Positions 43,249-51,595 of a stretch of 64,000 nucleotides of DNA are shown in pieces. The notes under the pieces are model-generated. The model was not told where the DNA came from. It worked only from the letters and a program-made list of their open reading frames with translations, and ran no database searches. The stretch covers positions 283,025 to 347,024 of the forward strand of contig NZ_FRAC01000010.1 of NCBI RefSeq assembly GCF_900142215.1, in the 5' to 3' direction. A program made the position numbers and the translations under genes. The DNA is from Anaerocolumna jejuensis DSM 15929 (GTDB taxonomy: Bacteria; Bacillota; Clostridia; Lachnospirales; Lachnospiraceae). Every line of letters starts with the position of its first letter. The stretch's first letter is position 1.

Positions 43249-43555
43249 TCATGGTAAACGCATGATAAGTTTATGAAAGCGGACGATGACCAAGGAGGTT
43301 GTTTTGGAGTTTTGTTACGCGAGAACCCTTATTCCACTAAAGGGGCAGAAAACGTAACTGGCAGGTAGATCAGTGCCAAACTCGCTGTAACAAATTTGGC
43401 TGTGTCAGCTATCAAGCTCAAACAGTGGCACTGCTTTACCTAGTCACGTTTCCTGCCCCTTAAGTGGAATAAGGAACCTCTTGAGACAAATCTCCAAAAC
43501 AACCTCCTTGGTCATCTGTGCATATCCATTATTTGGTCTTATGCGTTTGCCGTGA
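43249..43555. repeat. Giant palindromic element B (about 307 bp)
   Basis: Nested inverted repeats: an imperfect outer pair (43249-43269 / 43538-43555), a perfect 25-bp pair (43285-43309 / 43492-43516, starting GATGACCAAGGAGG), and inner arms. The inner arms carry the same core as element A (GAGAACCCTTATTCCACTAAAG on one side, CTTAAGTGGAATAAGG on the other, partly given here as short pieces) and a CAGTGCC / GGCACTG stem. The central loop contains the complement of TGTTTGAGC, also found in element A. Confidence 0.8.
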
Positions 43556-43565
43556 GATGCTAATT

Positions 43566-43716
43566 CCCATGCATATCACAAGCTTGCTTGTGATACTGCT
43601 TAAATAGAAAGATTAAAAATGCAACGCATTTTTAATCTAATCCATATACATATCACGAGCCTGCTTGTGATACTGATTAAATTGAAATTTTAAATATAAC
43701 GAGTAATTTAAAATAA
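43566..43716 (+). repeat. Tandem pair of dispersed palindromes (copies 7 and 8)
   Basis: Copy 7: CATGCATATCACAAGC...GTGATACTGC at 43568-43599, linker TAAATAGAAA, then a perfect second hairpin GATTAAAAATGC / GCATTTTTAATC (43611-43637). Copy 8: palindrome at 43648-43675, linker TAAATTGAAA, second hairpin ATTTTAAAT / ATTTAAAAT (43687-43714). Confidence 0.75.
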
Positions 43717-43861
43717 ACCAGATTCATAACGCAGGCATTTATAAATGAAAGCGGCTGTCTGAGTTTAAAGGGTCTGTGCGGTTGAAATTTCGGCATAAAA
43801 GCATTATAATGAACCACGGATAGATTGAATAAAAAATAATTGAATATAGAAAGGAAAATAA

Positions 43862-45241
43862 ATGACTAACAAGAATGCATGGTTAAAATATGAAGACGGG
43901 CAGTTATCGGACATTGCTGCTTTTAGTGAAGGTTATAAGGATTTTATCACCAACTGTAAGACAGAAAGGGAATGTGTCAGAGAGAGCATTAAGCTGGCAA
44001 AGGAAGAAGGCTTTCAGGATTTAAAGGAATATATCCGGACGGGAAAAAAATTAAAGGCAGGGGATAAGGTGTACATATCCAATATGGATAAGGCAATCGC
44101 CCTTTTTGTAATCGGAAGCCGCCCTTTGGAGGAAGGCTTAAAGATTCTTGGAGCCCACATTGATTCTCCCAGAATGGACTTAAAACAGGTTCCTTTGTAT
44201 GAAGATACGGAGCTTGCTTTACTGGATACCCATTATTACGGCGGAATAAAGAAGTACCAGTGGGTCACACTTCCTTTGGCTATTCACGGTGTAGTGGTGA
44301 AGAAGGATGGAACCATTTTAAATATCGTAATCGGTGAAGACAGGGAGGATCCGGTTATCGGCGTAACAGACCTCTTAATACATTTATCAGGGGCACAGCT
44401 TGAGAAGAAAGGTGCCAAGGTAGTCGAAGGCGAGGACTTAAACATATTGGTTGGCAGCATTCCTTTAAAGGGAGAAGAAAAAGATGCCGTAAAAGCCAAT
44501 ATAAATAAGATATTAAAGGATAAATACGATATCGAAGAGGATGACTTCCTTTCTGCGGAATTAGAAATCGTTCCTGCCGGACAGGCAAGGGATTACGGTC
44601 TTGATAAGAGTATGGTAATGGGCTACGGACAGGACGACAGAGTATGCTCCTATACCTCCTTGCTGGCTACTCTTGACGTAAAAGAGACGGACAGAACCTG
44701 TGCCTGCATCCTGGTCGATAAGGAAGAAATCGGAAGTGTCGGAGCCTCCGGTATGCACTCTAAGTTTTTTGAGAATACGGTTGCCGAGATGACAGCCCTG
44801 ACCGGTGAGTATTCTGAATTAAAGGTCAGACGTGCCATGTCCAATTCACATATGCTCTCCTCTGATGTAAGTGCTGCCTTTGATCCCAATTACCCTGCGG
44901 TAATGGAGAAGAAAAATGCTGCTTATTTCGGTCAGGGAATGGTATTTAACAAATATACCGGCTCCAGAGGAAAATCCAGCTCCAATGATGCCAATCCGGA
45001 ATTTATGGCAAAGCTTCGTAAGATAATGGAAGATAATAAGGTGTCCTTCCAGACAGCGGAGCTTGGCAAGGTAGATGAAGGCGGCGGCGGGACCATTGCT
45101 TATATTATGGCTAACTATAATATGGAAGTAATAGACAGCGGTGTTGCAGTTCTCAATATGCATGCTCCCTGGGAAATCACCAGCAAGGTCGACATTTATG
45201 AGACCTACAAGGGCTATATTGCTTTCTTAAAGGATATGTAA
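43862..45241 (+). CDS. M18-family aminopeptidase
   Basis: A 459-residue di-zinc aminopeptidase that removes N-terminal residues (often acidic or neutral) in the cytosol. Metal ligands appear in LGAHIDSPRMDLKQ (~96-109), GYGQDDRVCSY (~255), VDKEEIGSVGA (~283) and MHAPWEITSK near the end. The ATG follows AGAAAGGAAA. It is preceded by a 600-base repeat-rich gap, so it is transcribed separately from hemZ. Confidence 0.93.
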   Translation: MTNKNAWLKYEDGQLSDIAAFSEGYKDFITNCKTERECVRESIKLAKEEGFQDLKEYIRTGKKLKAGDKVYISNMDKAIALFVIGSRPLEEGLKILGAHIDSPRMDLKQVPLYEDTELALLDTHYYGGIKKYQWVTLPLAIHGVVVKKDGTILNIVIGEDREDPVIGVTDLLIHLSGAQLEKKGAKVVEGEDLNILVGSIPLKGEEKDAVKANINKILKDKYDIEEDDFLSAELEIVPAGQARDYGLDKSMVMGYGQDDRVCSYTSLLATLDVKETDRTCACILVDKEEIGSVGASGMHSKFFENTVAEMTALTGEYSELKVRRAMSNSHMLSSDVSAAFDPNYPAVMEKKNAAYFGQGMVFNKYTGSRGKSSSNDANPEFMAKLRKIMEDNKVSFQTAELGKVDEGGGGTIAYIMANYNMEVIDSGVAVLNMHAPWEITSKVDIYETYKGYIAFLKDM

Positions 45242-45249
45242 AATTAAAA

Positions 45250-45282
45250 ATTTCTGCCCCTTTTTGAAAGGCGGCAGAAATC
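45250..45282 (+). other. Hairpin after the peptidase gene
   Basis: ATTTCTGCC / GGCAGAAAT arms (9 bp) around a 14-base loop, 8 bases after the M18 stop. Likely a weak terminator or mRNA end. Confidence 0.5.
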
Positions 45283-45360
45283 CTGTAACTACAGAAGTAT
45301 TCAACTGGCTTATGGCTGCACTGCAAAACGGCAGGAAAGCAGAAAGAAAGGAGCTTGCAC

Positions 45361-45666
45361 TTGGTAAGACATCTTGTTTTATGGAAGTATAAAGAAGAGC
45401 TGACAGAGGAAGAGAGAAACAAGCTGGGCGGAGAAGCAAAGAAAAAGCTGGAAGCCTTAAAGGAAATAATACCCGGTATACTGTCCTTAAAAGTAATAAC
45501 AAAGACATTGCCTACCGGAAGCGGTAACTGCGATTTGATGCTGGACAGTACCTTTATCAGTGAGGAAGCTCTGGACTTTTACCAGAATCATGAGGAGCAT
45601 ATAAAAGCGGCATCCTTTGTACGCAGTATTGTAGGCAGCCGTATCTGTGTGGATTACGAAGAGTAA
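45361..45666 (+). CDS. Dabb-family (stress-responsive alpha/beta barrel) protein
   Basis: A 101-residue ferredoxin-like-fold protein. The TTG at 45361 is chosen because AAAGGAG is 7 bases away; TTG 45355 is too close. The pattern VRHLVLWKYKEELTEEER at the start, DLMLDSTFISEEALDFYQNH in the middle and VRSIVGSRICVDYEE at the end is that of Dabb (PF07876) proteins, which form small dimeric barrels. The function in bacteria is generally unknown. Confidence 0.85.
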   Translation: MVRHLVLWKYKEELTEEERNKLGGEAKKKLEALKEIIPGILSLKVITKTLPTGSGNCDLMLDSTFISEEALDFYQNHEEHIKAASFVRSIVGSRICVDYEE

Positions 45667-45713
45667 AAAAATATTTGTATAGCAATTAAAGTAAGGAATA
45701 TCAGGAGGATATC

Positions 45714-47501
45714 ATGGCAGAGTCGATGAAGGGCTTGCACAGAAGCCACAGATGTACCGAGGTAACAAAGGCTATGACCGGTGAAAAAGTAACGGTTATG
45801 GGATGGGTACAAAAAAGCAGAAATAAAGGCGGTATCATATTCGTCGATCTAAGGGACCGTTCCGGGCTTCTTCAGATTATATTTGAAGAAGGGGATACAG
45901 GCCGGGAGGATTTTGCAAAAGCAGAAAAGCTGAGAAGTGAATTCGTAATTGCAGTGGAAGGAAAGGTTGAGCTTCGTTCCGGCGGAATCAATGAAAATCT
46001 GGAGACCGGTGAGCTTGAAGTAAGGGCTGAAAGCCTTCGGATACTTTCAGAAGCGGATACTCCTCCTTTCCCCGTTGAGGAAAACAGTAAGACAAAGGAA
46101 GAGCTGCGTTTAAAATACCGTTATCTTGACCTTAGAAGACCGGATCTTCAGAAGAACCTTATTATGAGAAGTAAGGTGGCTACCCTTACAAGGCAGTTCC
46201 TTTCCGAAGAAGGTTTCCTGGAAATCGAAACTCCCATGCTCACAAAGAGCACACCGGAAGGCGCCAGAGATTATCTGGTACCCAGCCGTGTACATCCCGG
46301 TAATTTCTATGCTCTGCCCCAGTCACCCCAGTTATTCAAGCAGCTGTTGATGTGCTCCGGCTATGACAGGTATTTTCAGATTGTAAAATGCTTCCGGGAT
46401 GAAGATTTGCGTGCGGACCGCCAGCCGGAATTCACACAGATTGACATGGAGCTTTCTTTTGTGGATGTGGACGATGTAATCGGAGTAAACGAAAGGCTTC
46501 TGCAGAGAATGTTCAAGGAGACCATCGGTATTGAGGTTCCGCTGCCCATTCAGAGGATGACCTATAAGGAAGCTATGGAAAGATTCGGCTCCGATAAGCC
46601 GGACATCCGTTTTGGCATGGAGTTAAAGGACGTATCGGATACGGTAAGGTCATGCGGTTTTTCCGTGTTTACCGATGCTATTAATAAGGGCGGTTCCGTA
46701 AGAGGTATCAATGCGGAAGGCCAGGGAGAGATGCCAAGAAAGAAAATAGATGCCCTGGTTCAGTTTGCAAAGGACTTTGGTGCAAAGGGCCTGGCATATC
46801 TTAGCATCAATGGGGACGGTACCTATAAGTCTTCCTTTGCCAAGTTCATGACGGAAGAGGAATTGAAGGCACTTACGGAAAAAATGCAGGCTAAGCCCGG
46901 AGACCTTTTATTCTTTGCGGCAGATGAGGACGATGTTGTATTTGACGTACTTGGAAATTTACGTTTAGAGCTGGCAAGAGGCCTTGACCTCCTGAATAAG
47001 GATGTATACAAATTCTTATGGGTAACGGAATTTCCTCTTCTGGAATATTCCAAGGAAGAAGGAAGATTTACGGCAAAGCACCATCCATTTACCATGCCTA
47101 TGGAGGAGGATTTGGAGCTTCTTGATTCCCACCCTGAAAAGGTACGTGCCAAAGCCTATGATATCGTACTGAACGGTACAGAAATCGGCGGCGGCAGTGT
47201 GAGAATATATCAGAACAATGTCCAGGAAAAGATGTTTGAAGTACTTGGCTTTACCAGGGAAGAAGCCTATGAGCGTTTCGGCTTCCTCTTAAATGCCTTT
47301 AAGTACGGTGTTCCCCCTCATGCTGGTCTTGCTTATGGACTGGACCGCCTTATTATGCTGATGGCTAAGGAGGACAGTATCCGTGATGTAATCGCCTTCC
47401 CCAAGGTGAAGGATGCCTCCTGCCTTATGACAGAAGCTCCGAATGTGGTGGATGCTAAGCAGCTGACTGAATTGGGAATTGGCATTACAGTTAAGGAATA
47501 A
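45714..47501 (+). CDS. aspS: Aspartyl-tRNA synthetase
   Basis: Class II synthetase of 595 residues, bacterial type with the GAD insertion. N-terminal OB anticodon-binding domain (TVMGWVQKSRNKGGIIFVDL), motif 2 (FRDEDLRADRQPEFTQ, ~215-230), bacterial insertion (~280-415) and motif 3 (GLAYGLDRLIMLM, ~535). AGGAGG lies 7 bases before the ATG. In many Firmicutes hisS stands just before aspS; it is not present in this window. Confidence 0.97.
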   Translation: MAESMKGLHRSHRCTEVTKAMTGEKVTVMGWVQKSRNKGGIIFVDLRDRSGLLQIIFEEGDTGREDFAKAEKLRSEFVIAVEGKVELRSGGINENLETGELEVRAESLRILSEADTPPFPVEENSKTKEELRLKYRYLDLRRPDLQKNLIMRSKVATLTRQFLSEEGFLEIETPMLTKSTPEGARDYLVPSRVHPGNFYALPQSPQLFKQLLMCSGYDRYFQIVKCFRDEDLRADRQPEFTQIDMELSFVDVDDVIGVNERLLQRMFKETIGIEVPLPIQRMTYKEAMERFGSDKPDIRFGMELKDVSDTVRSCGFSVFTDAINKGGSVRGINAEGQGEMPRKKIDALVQFAKDFGAKGLAYLSINGDGTYKSSFAKFMTEEELKALTEKMQAKPGDLLFFAADEDDVVFDVLGNLRLELARGLDLLNKDVYKFLWVTEFPLLEYSKEEGRFTAKHHPFTMPMEEDLELLDSHPEKVRAKAYDIVLNGTEIGGGSVRIYQNNVQEKMFEVLGFTREEAYERFGFLLNAFKYGVPPHAGLAYGLDRLIMLMAKEDSIRDVIAFPKVKDASCLMTEAPNVVDAKQLTELGIGITVKE

Positions 47502-47504
47502 TTT

Positions 47505-47573
47505 GAACAATGCGCTGCATTTTTAAACTTACTATTTAAGCAGTACCGCAGGCAGATATGCGGGATGCATGTT
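47505..47573 (-). repeat. Dispersed palindrome copy 9
   Basis: In minus orientation: palindrome GCAGTACCGCAGGC...TGCGGGATGCATG at 47540-47571, linker ACTTACTATTTAA, and a short second palindrome AATGCGCTGCATT at 47509-47521. Confidence 0.6.
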
Positions 47574-47606
47574 TTACAGTTAGTCAGCTATGTGCTGACA
47601 GAAAAA

Positions 47607-47647
47607 ATAAGAAGCTTCATGCAGTATGGACATGGAGCTTCTTTTTG
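47607..47647 (+). terminator. Terminator of aspS
   Basis: AAGAAGCTTCATG / CATGGAGCTTCTT arms with a 10-base loop followed by TTTTT. Confidence 0.8.
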
Positions 47648-47689
47648 TCTGGCTTAATAGGAAAACAGTTGCTTAAAAATGGTAGCTTG

Positions 47690-47956
47690 TCAGTGAAACC
47701 AATACAGCAATAAGCATATATGTATTAGTAATATGCAGGGCATACCCAATAAAAACTTTTTGTGTTTGGTTTTGTGACGGAAAAAGAACATTCCAAGGAG
47801 TGAACCAAGGCTGCCTCCGATTACAGATGAAAGAAAAAGTGTACTCTCTTTTATTCTCCATTTATTTTTTCTAGCCTTGTATTTGTCAATTCCCATAAGC
47901 AGAAAAGAAAAGGTGTTTACAAGTATGAAATAGATAAGCAGTAAATAATAATCCAA
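47690..47956 (-). CDS. DUF1294 small membrane protein
   Basis: An 88-residue protein with hydrophobic segments at both ends and the family core FLLMGIDKYKARKNKWRI and GGSLGSLLGMFFFRHKTKH. It is the DUF1294 domain seen alone or fused to cold-shock domains. The function is unknown. A cold-shock gene lies 800 bases away on the other strand, a neighbourly coincidence worth noting since fusions of the two domains exist. Confidence 0.85.
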   Translation of the reverse strand: MDYYLLLIYFILVNTFSFLLMGIDKYKARKNKWRIKESTLFLSSVIGGSLGSLLGMFFFRHKTKHKKFLLGMPCILLIHICLLLYWFH

Positions 47957-47986
47957 TTTAATTCAAACCTCCTTACTGTGGCTTAC

Positions 47987-48397
47987 TTATTTTTTCTTAT
48001 TGATTTTCTTCTCCAGAAAAGCCAATAACTGCTTTTTTTCACAATCGTTAAGTCTGCGAAAAAGGGCGAAAAGCCGTTTTTCATCCGGTGTAAGCTGTAT
48101 TATCCGGGGTTTATATTGCGGCGGTTGCTCCTTTGCGGTATTATTAAGGTAATTTGTATCCTCATGAAAATATTCATCGTACATAGGCACCGTAGTTGAG
48201 TTAATAAAAACCTCTATATCAACGTTATACAGCTTGGACAGTTTCAATAATGTTCTGTAATCGGGAGTGCGTATTCCAGCCTCATAGTGTGCATACCCTT
48301 GCCGTGTCATATTCAGGTACTCTGCTACTTTTGTCTGGGTATAGTGCCTAGAGGTCCTTAATTCCTTTAATTTGTCCTTAAGTAATAATTCTGGCAT
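47987..48397 (-). CDS. XRE-family transcriptional regulator
   Basis: A 136-residue DNA-binding protein. The Cro/CI-type helix-turn-helix covers residues ~8-62 (LRTSRHYTQTKVAEYLNM, RQGYAHYEAGIRTPD). A flexible middle and a C-terminal helical segment (PDEKRLFALFRRLNDCEKKQ) follow, perhaps for oligomerisation. The target is unknown; the divergent csp gene or the DUF1294 gene 30 bases downstream are candidates. Confidence 0.85.
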   Translation of the reverse strand: MPELLLKDKLKELRTSRHYTQTKVAEYLNMTRQGYAHYEAGIRTPDYRTLLKLSKLYNVDIEVFINSTTVPMYDEYFHEDTNYLNNTAKEQPPQYKPRIIQLTPDEKRLFALFRRLNDCEKKQLLAFLEKKINKKK

Positions 48398-48655
48398 AGT
48401 TAACTCCCTTTTAATGCGTATTTATTAAGAATCAGTGTAACAGTACTGCAGGATTATTTACCGGAATCATGTAACCTATCTAATTAAGTCAAATCGTATG
48501 ATTTTCTCCTCTTTATCTCCCAATATTTGTTTTATCATAGCTTAAAAAAATGTGTTATGATACTGTTAAATTATATAACAATTCCATTATTATCTCAATT
48601 TAAACTTTATTGGTAAGTTTAACGAGAAACCATATAGAAATTTCCAAAAAAATGT
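48398..48655. other. Intergenic region between XRE gene and csp promoter
   Basis: AT-rich. It contains TGTTATGATACTGTTA (about 48552-48567), which resembles the csp -10 area and may hold the divergent promoter of the XRE gene. No other structure is supported. Confidence 0.4.
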
Positions 48656-48684
48656 TTGACATAACCTTAATAAAGTGTTATGAT
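48656..48684 (+). promoter_or_regulatory. Promoter of the cold-shock gene
   Basis: TTGACA at 48656-48661, 17-base spacer, TATGAT at 48679-48684. It gives a ~55-nt leader before the ATG. Confidence 0.75.
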
Positions 48685-48746
48685 GAATTTGTTGCAGAAG
48701 ATGCAATGAACTATAAATGTAGATTATTTTATTTGGAGGAATTAAC

Positions 48747-48947
48747 ATGAACAAAGGTACAGTTAAATGGTTTAACAATCAAAAAGGTTTTGGTTTCATT
48801 TCCGACGAGCAGGGTAACGATGTATTCGTACACTACTCAGGACTTAACATGGATGGCTTCAAGTCTTTAGAAGAAGGACAAGAAGTTGCTTTTGATGTAG
48901 TTCAGGGAGCTAAGGGACCTCAGGCAACCAACGTAACAAAATTATAA
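48747..48947 (+). CDS. Cold-shock protein, CspA family
   Basis: A 66-residue nucleic-acid-binding OB-fold protein. RNP1 is KGFGFISD (~14-21) and RNP2 is VFVHYSGL (~28-35). The protein starts MNKGTVKWFNNQ. TTGGAGG precedes the ATG. It likely acts as an RNA chaperone. It is a single gene with promoter at 48656-48684 and terminator at 49053-49084. Confidence 0.96.
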   Translation: MNKGTVKWFNNQKGFGFISDEQGNDVFVHYSGLNMDGFKSLEEGQEVAFDVVQGAKGPQATNVTKL

Positions 48948-49052
48948 TCATCAAGTTTCAGTGTACCTTTTTCTTGATATATAAATTTTAAGAATCTAAT
49001 TTTTAATTTTTTATACAGAAAATAGCTATATTGTATTAAACGAGATTGATTT

Positions 49053-49084
49053 AAAGGTTATCCTTCGGGATAACCTTTTTTTGT
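49053..49084 (+). terminator. Terminator of the cold-shock gene
   Basis: Perfect 11-bp arms AAAGGTTATCC / GGATAACCTTT with a TTCG loop and a run of seven T. Confidence 0.92.
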
Positions 49085-49092
49085 AAAAAATT

Positions 49093-49217
49093 TTACAACT
49101 TAATTTGGTTTTACTTCTTAATTTGGTTTTACTTCTTAATTTGGTTTTACTTCTTAATTTGCTTTTACAACTTAATTTGTTTTTACTTCTTAATTTATTT
49201 TTAGTTCTAATTAGTTT
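49093..49217 (+). repeat. Seven-unit 18-bp tandem repeat
   Basis: Units of TTACTTCTTAATTTGGTT, at 49093, 49111, 49129, 49147, 49165, 49183 and 49201, nearly identical in the middle and diverging at the ends. Confidence 0.9.
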
Positions 49218-49228
49218 TCACTACTTAT

Positions 49229-49266
49229 TTAGGAATGCCGCAAGGATGTCTGCGGTATGCATGGGT
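49229..49266 (-). repeat. Dispersed palindrome copy 10, at a gene start
   Basis: Linker-like ACTTATTTAGG, then AATGCCGCAAGG...TCTGCGGTATGCATGGG. It overlaps the start-codon region of the next gene. Confidence 0.55.
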
Positions 49267-50835
49267 GTAATGATGATAATAACTTTTCTGCCATTAAATA
49301 AAAAAGTCCAGGCGGAGCAGGGAATAAGCCTGCAGGAAATGGCTCAAAATTCAGGAATTGATACGGGCGGAGTATGTAACGGAAGAAAAACCTGCGGTAA
49401 ATGCAAGGTCCTTGTAAGCAAAGGAAATGACAGAAGGTTCCTGGCAGAGGAGGAACAGTTTCTGACAGAGGAAGAAAAGGCCAGAGGAATAAGGCTGGCC
49501 TGCTGCTTTTATCCAAAGGAGGATTCCTGTGTAATATTAGAAAGGGTAAATGCCGGTACTACTGTAGCTTCGGGGAAGAACCTGCCTGTGCCGGATACAT
49601 TGAAAGGGGCTTCCTATGGGGTGGCAATGGATATTGGAACCACCAACATAGAAGCTGCCCTTTATGACAGGCAGCAGAAGGTGCTGTTACAAAGCAAAGG
49701 GATGTCAAATCCCCAGAGAATGTATGGAGGGGATGTGGTATCCCGCATTACCTTTGCTCTTGAGGATGACAGGAATGCGCAAAAGCTTCAAAAGCTGGTA
49801 AAGGATGCTGCCAATACTCTTATAAAGGAGCTTGCCGCAGGGCAGGGAATATCATCCTTTCAGATAGATAAGGTGGTAATGGCAGGGAATACGACCATGA
49901 CGAACCTCTTGCTCGGCCGTTCCTTAAAAGACCTTGCCAGGGCTCCCTTTCAGAGTGGAACCTATAGCGGTATCCGGTTGAATCCGGGGGAAGCGGGACT
50001 TACCATGCATCCGGGAGGACATGTCTATGTACTGCCCGGTATCAGCGGCCATGTAGGTGGAGATGCCCTGGCCTGTATCTTAAGTACAGAGCTTTATAAA
50101 GAACAAAAGAAAGTACTTCTTATGGATATCGGTACCAACGGAGAGCTTGTTCTCTGTGACGGAAACAGGCTCATAACCTGTTCAGCGGCAGCAGGGCCTG
50201 CCTTCGAAGGAGGGAATATTTCCTGCGGCATGAGAGCGGAGGAGGGAGCCATAACCTCGGCTGAATACCGTGAGGGACGGCTGACAGTGCATTTTATCGG
50301 AGAAGAAAACAAAGAAGCCTCTCCGACGGGCATATGCGGTTCAGGGCTTATTGACTGTATCTGCGAGCTTTACCGCAACGGTAAGATTGATGAAACCGGA
50401 AGACTTCTTGGAAGGGCCGGAGAAGAAAACCTTTACCGGCTATGGGAAAAGAAGGGCAGGGAGGTTTCCATTACCCAAAAGGATATCAGGGAATTCCAGC
50501 TGGCACTGGGGGCCATAAGGGCAGGAACAGCCATACTGCTGGAAAAGGCAGGTTTACAGGCTGAGAATCTGGATAAAATATACCTCGCAGGTAATTTCGG
50601 TGGAAAACTTTCTGTAAAAAAGGCGATTGAAGTGGGTCTGCTGCCCTCTGTTGGGGAAGATAGGGTCGAATATATCGGAAATGGTGTAATAACCGGCGGT
50701 GCAAAGGTTCTTCTGGAGGAAATGTCCCTGGAAGAAGCGGAAGAGGTAAGCCAAAGGGCAGAGCATATAGAACTGGCTCTGCAGCCATCCTTTGAAGAGG
50801 AGTTTATCAAGGCAATGTCATTTCCGCTAAGGTAG
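49246..50835 (+). CDS. 2Fe-2S ferredoxin / ASKHA-domain protein (RACo-like, DUF4445)
   Basis: About 529 residues. An N-terminal [2Fe-2S] domain (FLPLNKKVQAEQ, then GVCNGRKTCGKC and LACCF) is followed by an ASKHA ATPase domain (AMDIGTTNIEAALYD, VVMAGNTTMTNLLLG, LMDIGTNGELVL, AGNFGGKLSVKKA). Such proteins reductively reactivate corrinoid proteins with ATP. The exact start is uncertain: ATG 49246, 49261, 49270 or 49273 are in frame, and a repeat lies there. The open frame upstream translates the 18-bp repeats and is not credible. The B12-controlled operon at 51-52.3 kb fits a corrinoid theme. Confidence 0.85.
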   Translation: MSAVCMGVMMIITFLPLNKKVQAEQGISLQEMAQNSGIDTGGVCNGRKTCGKCKVLVSKGNDRRFLAEEEQFLTEEEKARGIRLACCFYPKEDSCVILERVNAGTTVASGKNLPVPDTLKGASYGVAMDIGTTNIEAALYDRQQKVLLQSKGMSNPQRMYGGDVVSRITFALEDDRNAQKLQKLVKDAANTLIKELAAGQGISSFQIDKVVMAGNTTMTNLLLGRSLKDLARAPFQSGTYSGIRLNPGEAGLTMHPGGHVYVLPGISGHVGGDALACILSTELYKEQKKVLLMDIGTNGELVLCDGNRLITCSAAAGPAFEGGNISCGMRAEEGAITSAEYREGRLTVHFIGEENKEASPTGICGSGLIDCICELYRNGKIDETGRLLGRAGEENLYRLWEKKGREVSITQKDIREFQLALGAIRAGTAILLEKAGLQAENLDKIYLAGNFGGKLSVKKAIEVGLLPSVGEDRVEYIGNGVITGGAKVLLEEMSLEEAEEVSQRAEHIELALQPSFEEEFIKAMSFPLR

Positions 50836-50857
50836 CCGCTGGATTTTGAATATATAT

Positions 50858-50930
50858 AAAGTTCCATCACTTTTCTTCCCGCATTGTTTTTTAAGACAGT
50901 GCCTTAAGGAAAGCGATGGAACTTTTTTCT
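50858..50930 (+). terminator. Terminator of the RACo-like gene
   Basis: AAAGTTCCATC / GATGGAACTTT arms with secondary pairing inside the loop, followed by TTTCT. It works as a hairpin on either strand. Confidence 0.75.
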
Positions 50931-51051
50931 GTATTTATTCTGATTTGTTAATCTGCTTTTATTACATGACAAAGGTTCTGACAATACATCAATCAGCGAT
51001 ATACTTCTAACAGCAATCCTATGATTGGCATGGATACTGAAAGCATGTCCA

Positions 51052-51594
51052 TTAATTGCGTTCGTAGCTCTTCATAAGGGTATTTAATACCTTATAAGCA
51101 GGTTTGAACAGGAAGAGGGCTACAAAAAAATTACTGATACCGTGAATCAGGTCAAAGACAATGCCGCTAACCCAATAGGCAAAGGCGCTGCTTAATCCGC
51201 CGCTTATACCGCCGCTTACAAAACCTATAAAAAAGTTTATCAGTGCAAACAGCGCACCAAAGCTTAAGCCGAAGGCCCCTGAAACCAGAGCCCAGGTAAG
51301 GGAGGGTAAATCGGCAGGATTGTTTTTTCGGCACAGGAGCCTTCCTATCAGATAAAGAAGAAACCATACGTACAAATAACCGATAAACCAGATTCCAAAG
51401 CCGTAAAAAACCCCTTCCAGCAGGACAAATACTGCAATAATAAAGAGAGTTTTTTTCTTAAGCACACAGGTATATACCAGAATCAGAAGGGATACCAGCT
51501 CAATATTGGGAATACCCTGCAAAATATATTGCAGGGCAAAGAGTATGGAGCTTAGCAAGCCGATCAGGGTAATATTTTTGACGTTGGTGTGCAT
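51052..51594 (-). CDS. ECF transporter S component, probably for a corrinoid
   Basis: A 180-residue integral membrane protein with five to six helices, of the energy-coupling-factor substrate-binding type (start ITLIGLLSSILFALQYILQG; GAFGLSFGALFALIN in the middle). It starts 1 base after the DUF4430 gene, and both lie behind a cobalamin riboswitch. The shared EcfA/EcfT module is not in the window. Substrate is inferred from the riboswitch: cobalamin or a precursor. Confidence 0.82.
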   Translation of the reverse strand: MHTNVKNITLIGLLSSILFALQYILQGIPNIELVSLLILVYTCVLKKKTLFIIAVFVLLEGVFYGFGIWFIGYLYVWFLLYLIGRLLCRKNNPADLPSLTWALVSGAFGLSFGALFALINFFIGFVSGGISGGLSSAFAYWVSGIVFDLIHGISNFFVALFLFKPAYKVLNTLMKSYERN

Positions 51595-51595
51595 A

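Noticed and set aside
36717..43555. Integron attC sites as explanation for the giant palindromes
   Set aside because: No conserved core-site ends at the outer edges and no cassette organisation; the elements are far longer than attC sites.
43566..43716. CRISPR array at the repeated palindromes
   Set aside because: Only two units here, no equal-length spacers, and the copies are dispersed in both orientations.
49105..49245. Hydrophobic LLLNLV-repeat N-terminus for the RACo-like protein
   Set aside because: It is the translation of the 18-bp tandem repeat from a TTG without ribosome-binding site; homologues begin at the ferredoxin domain.
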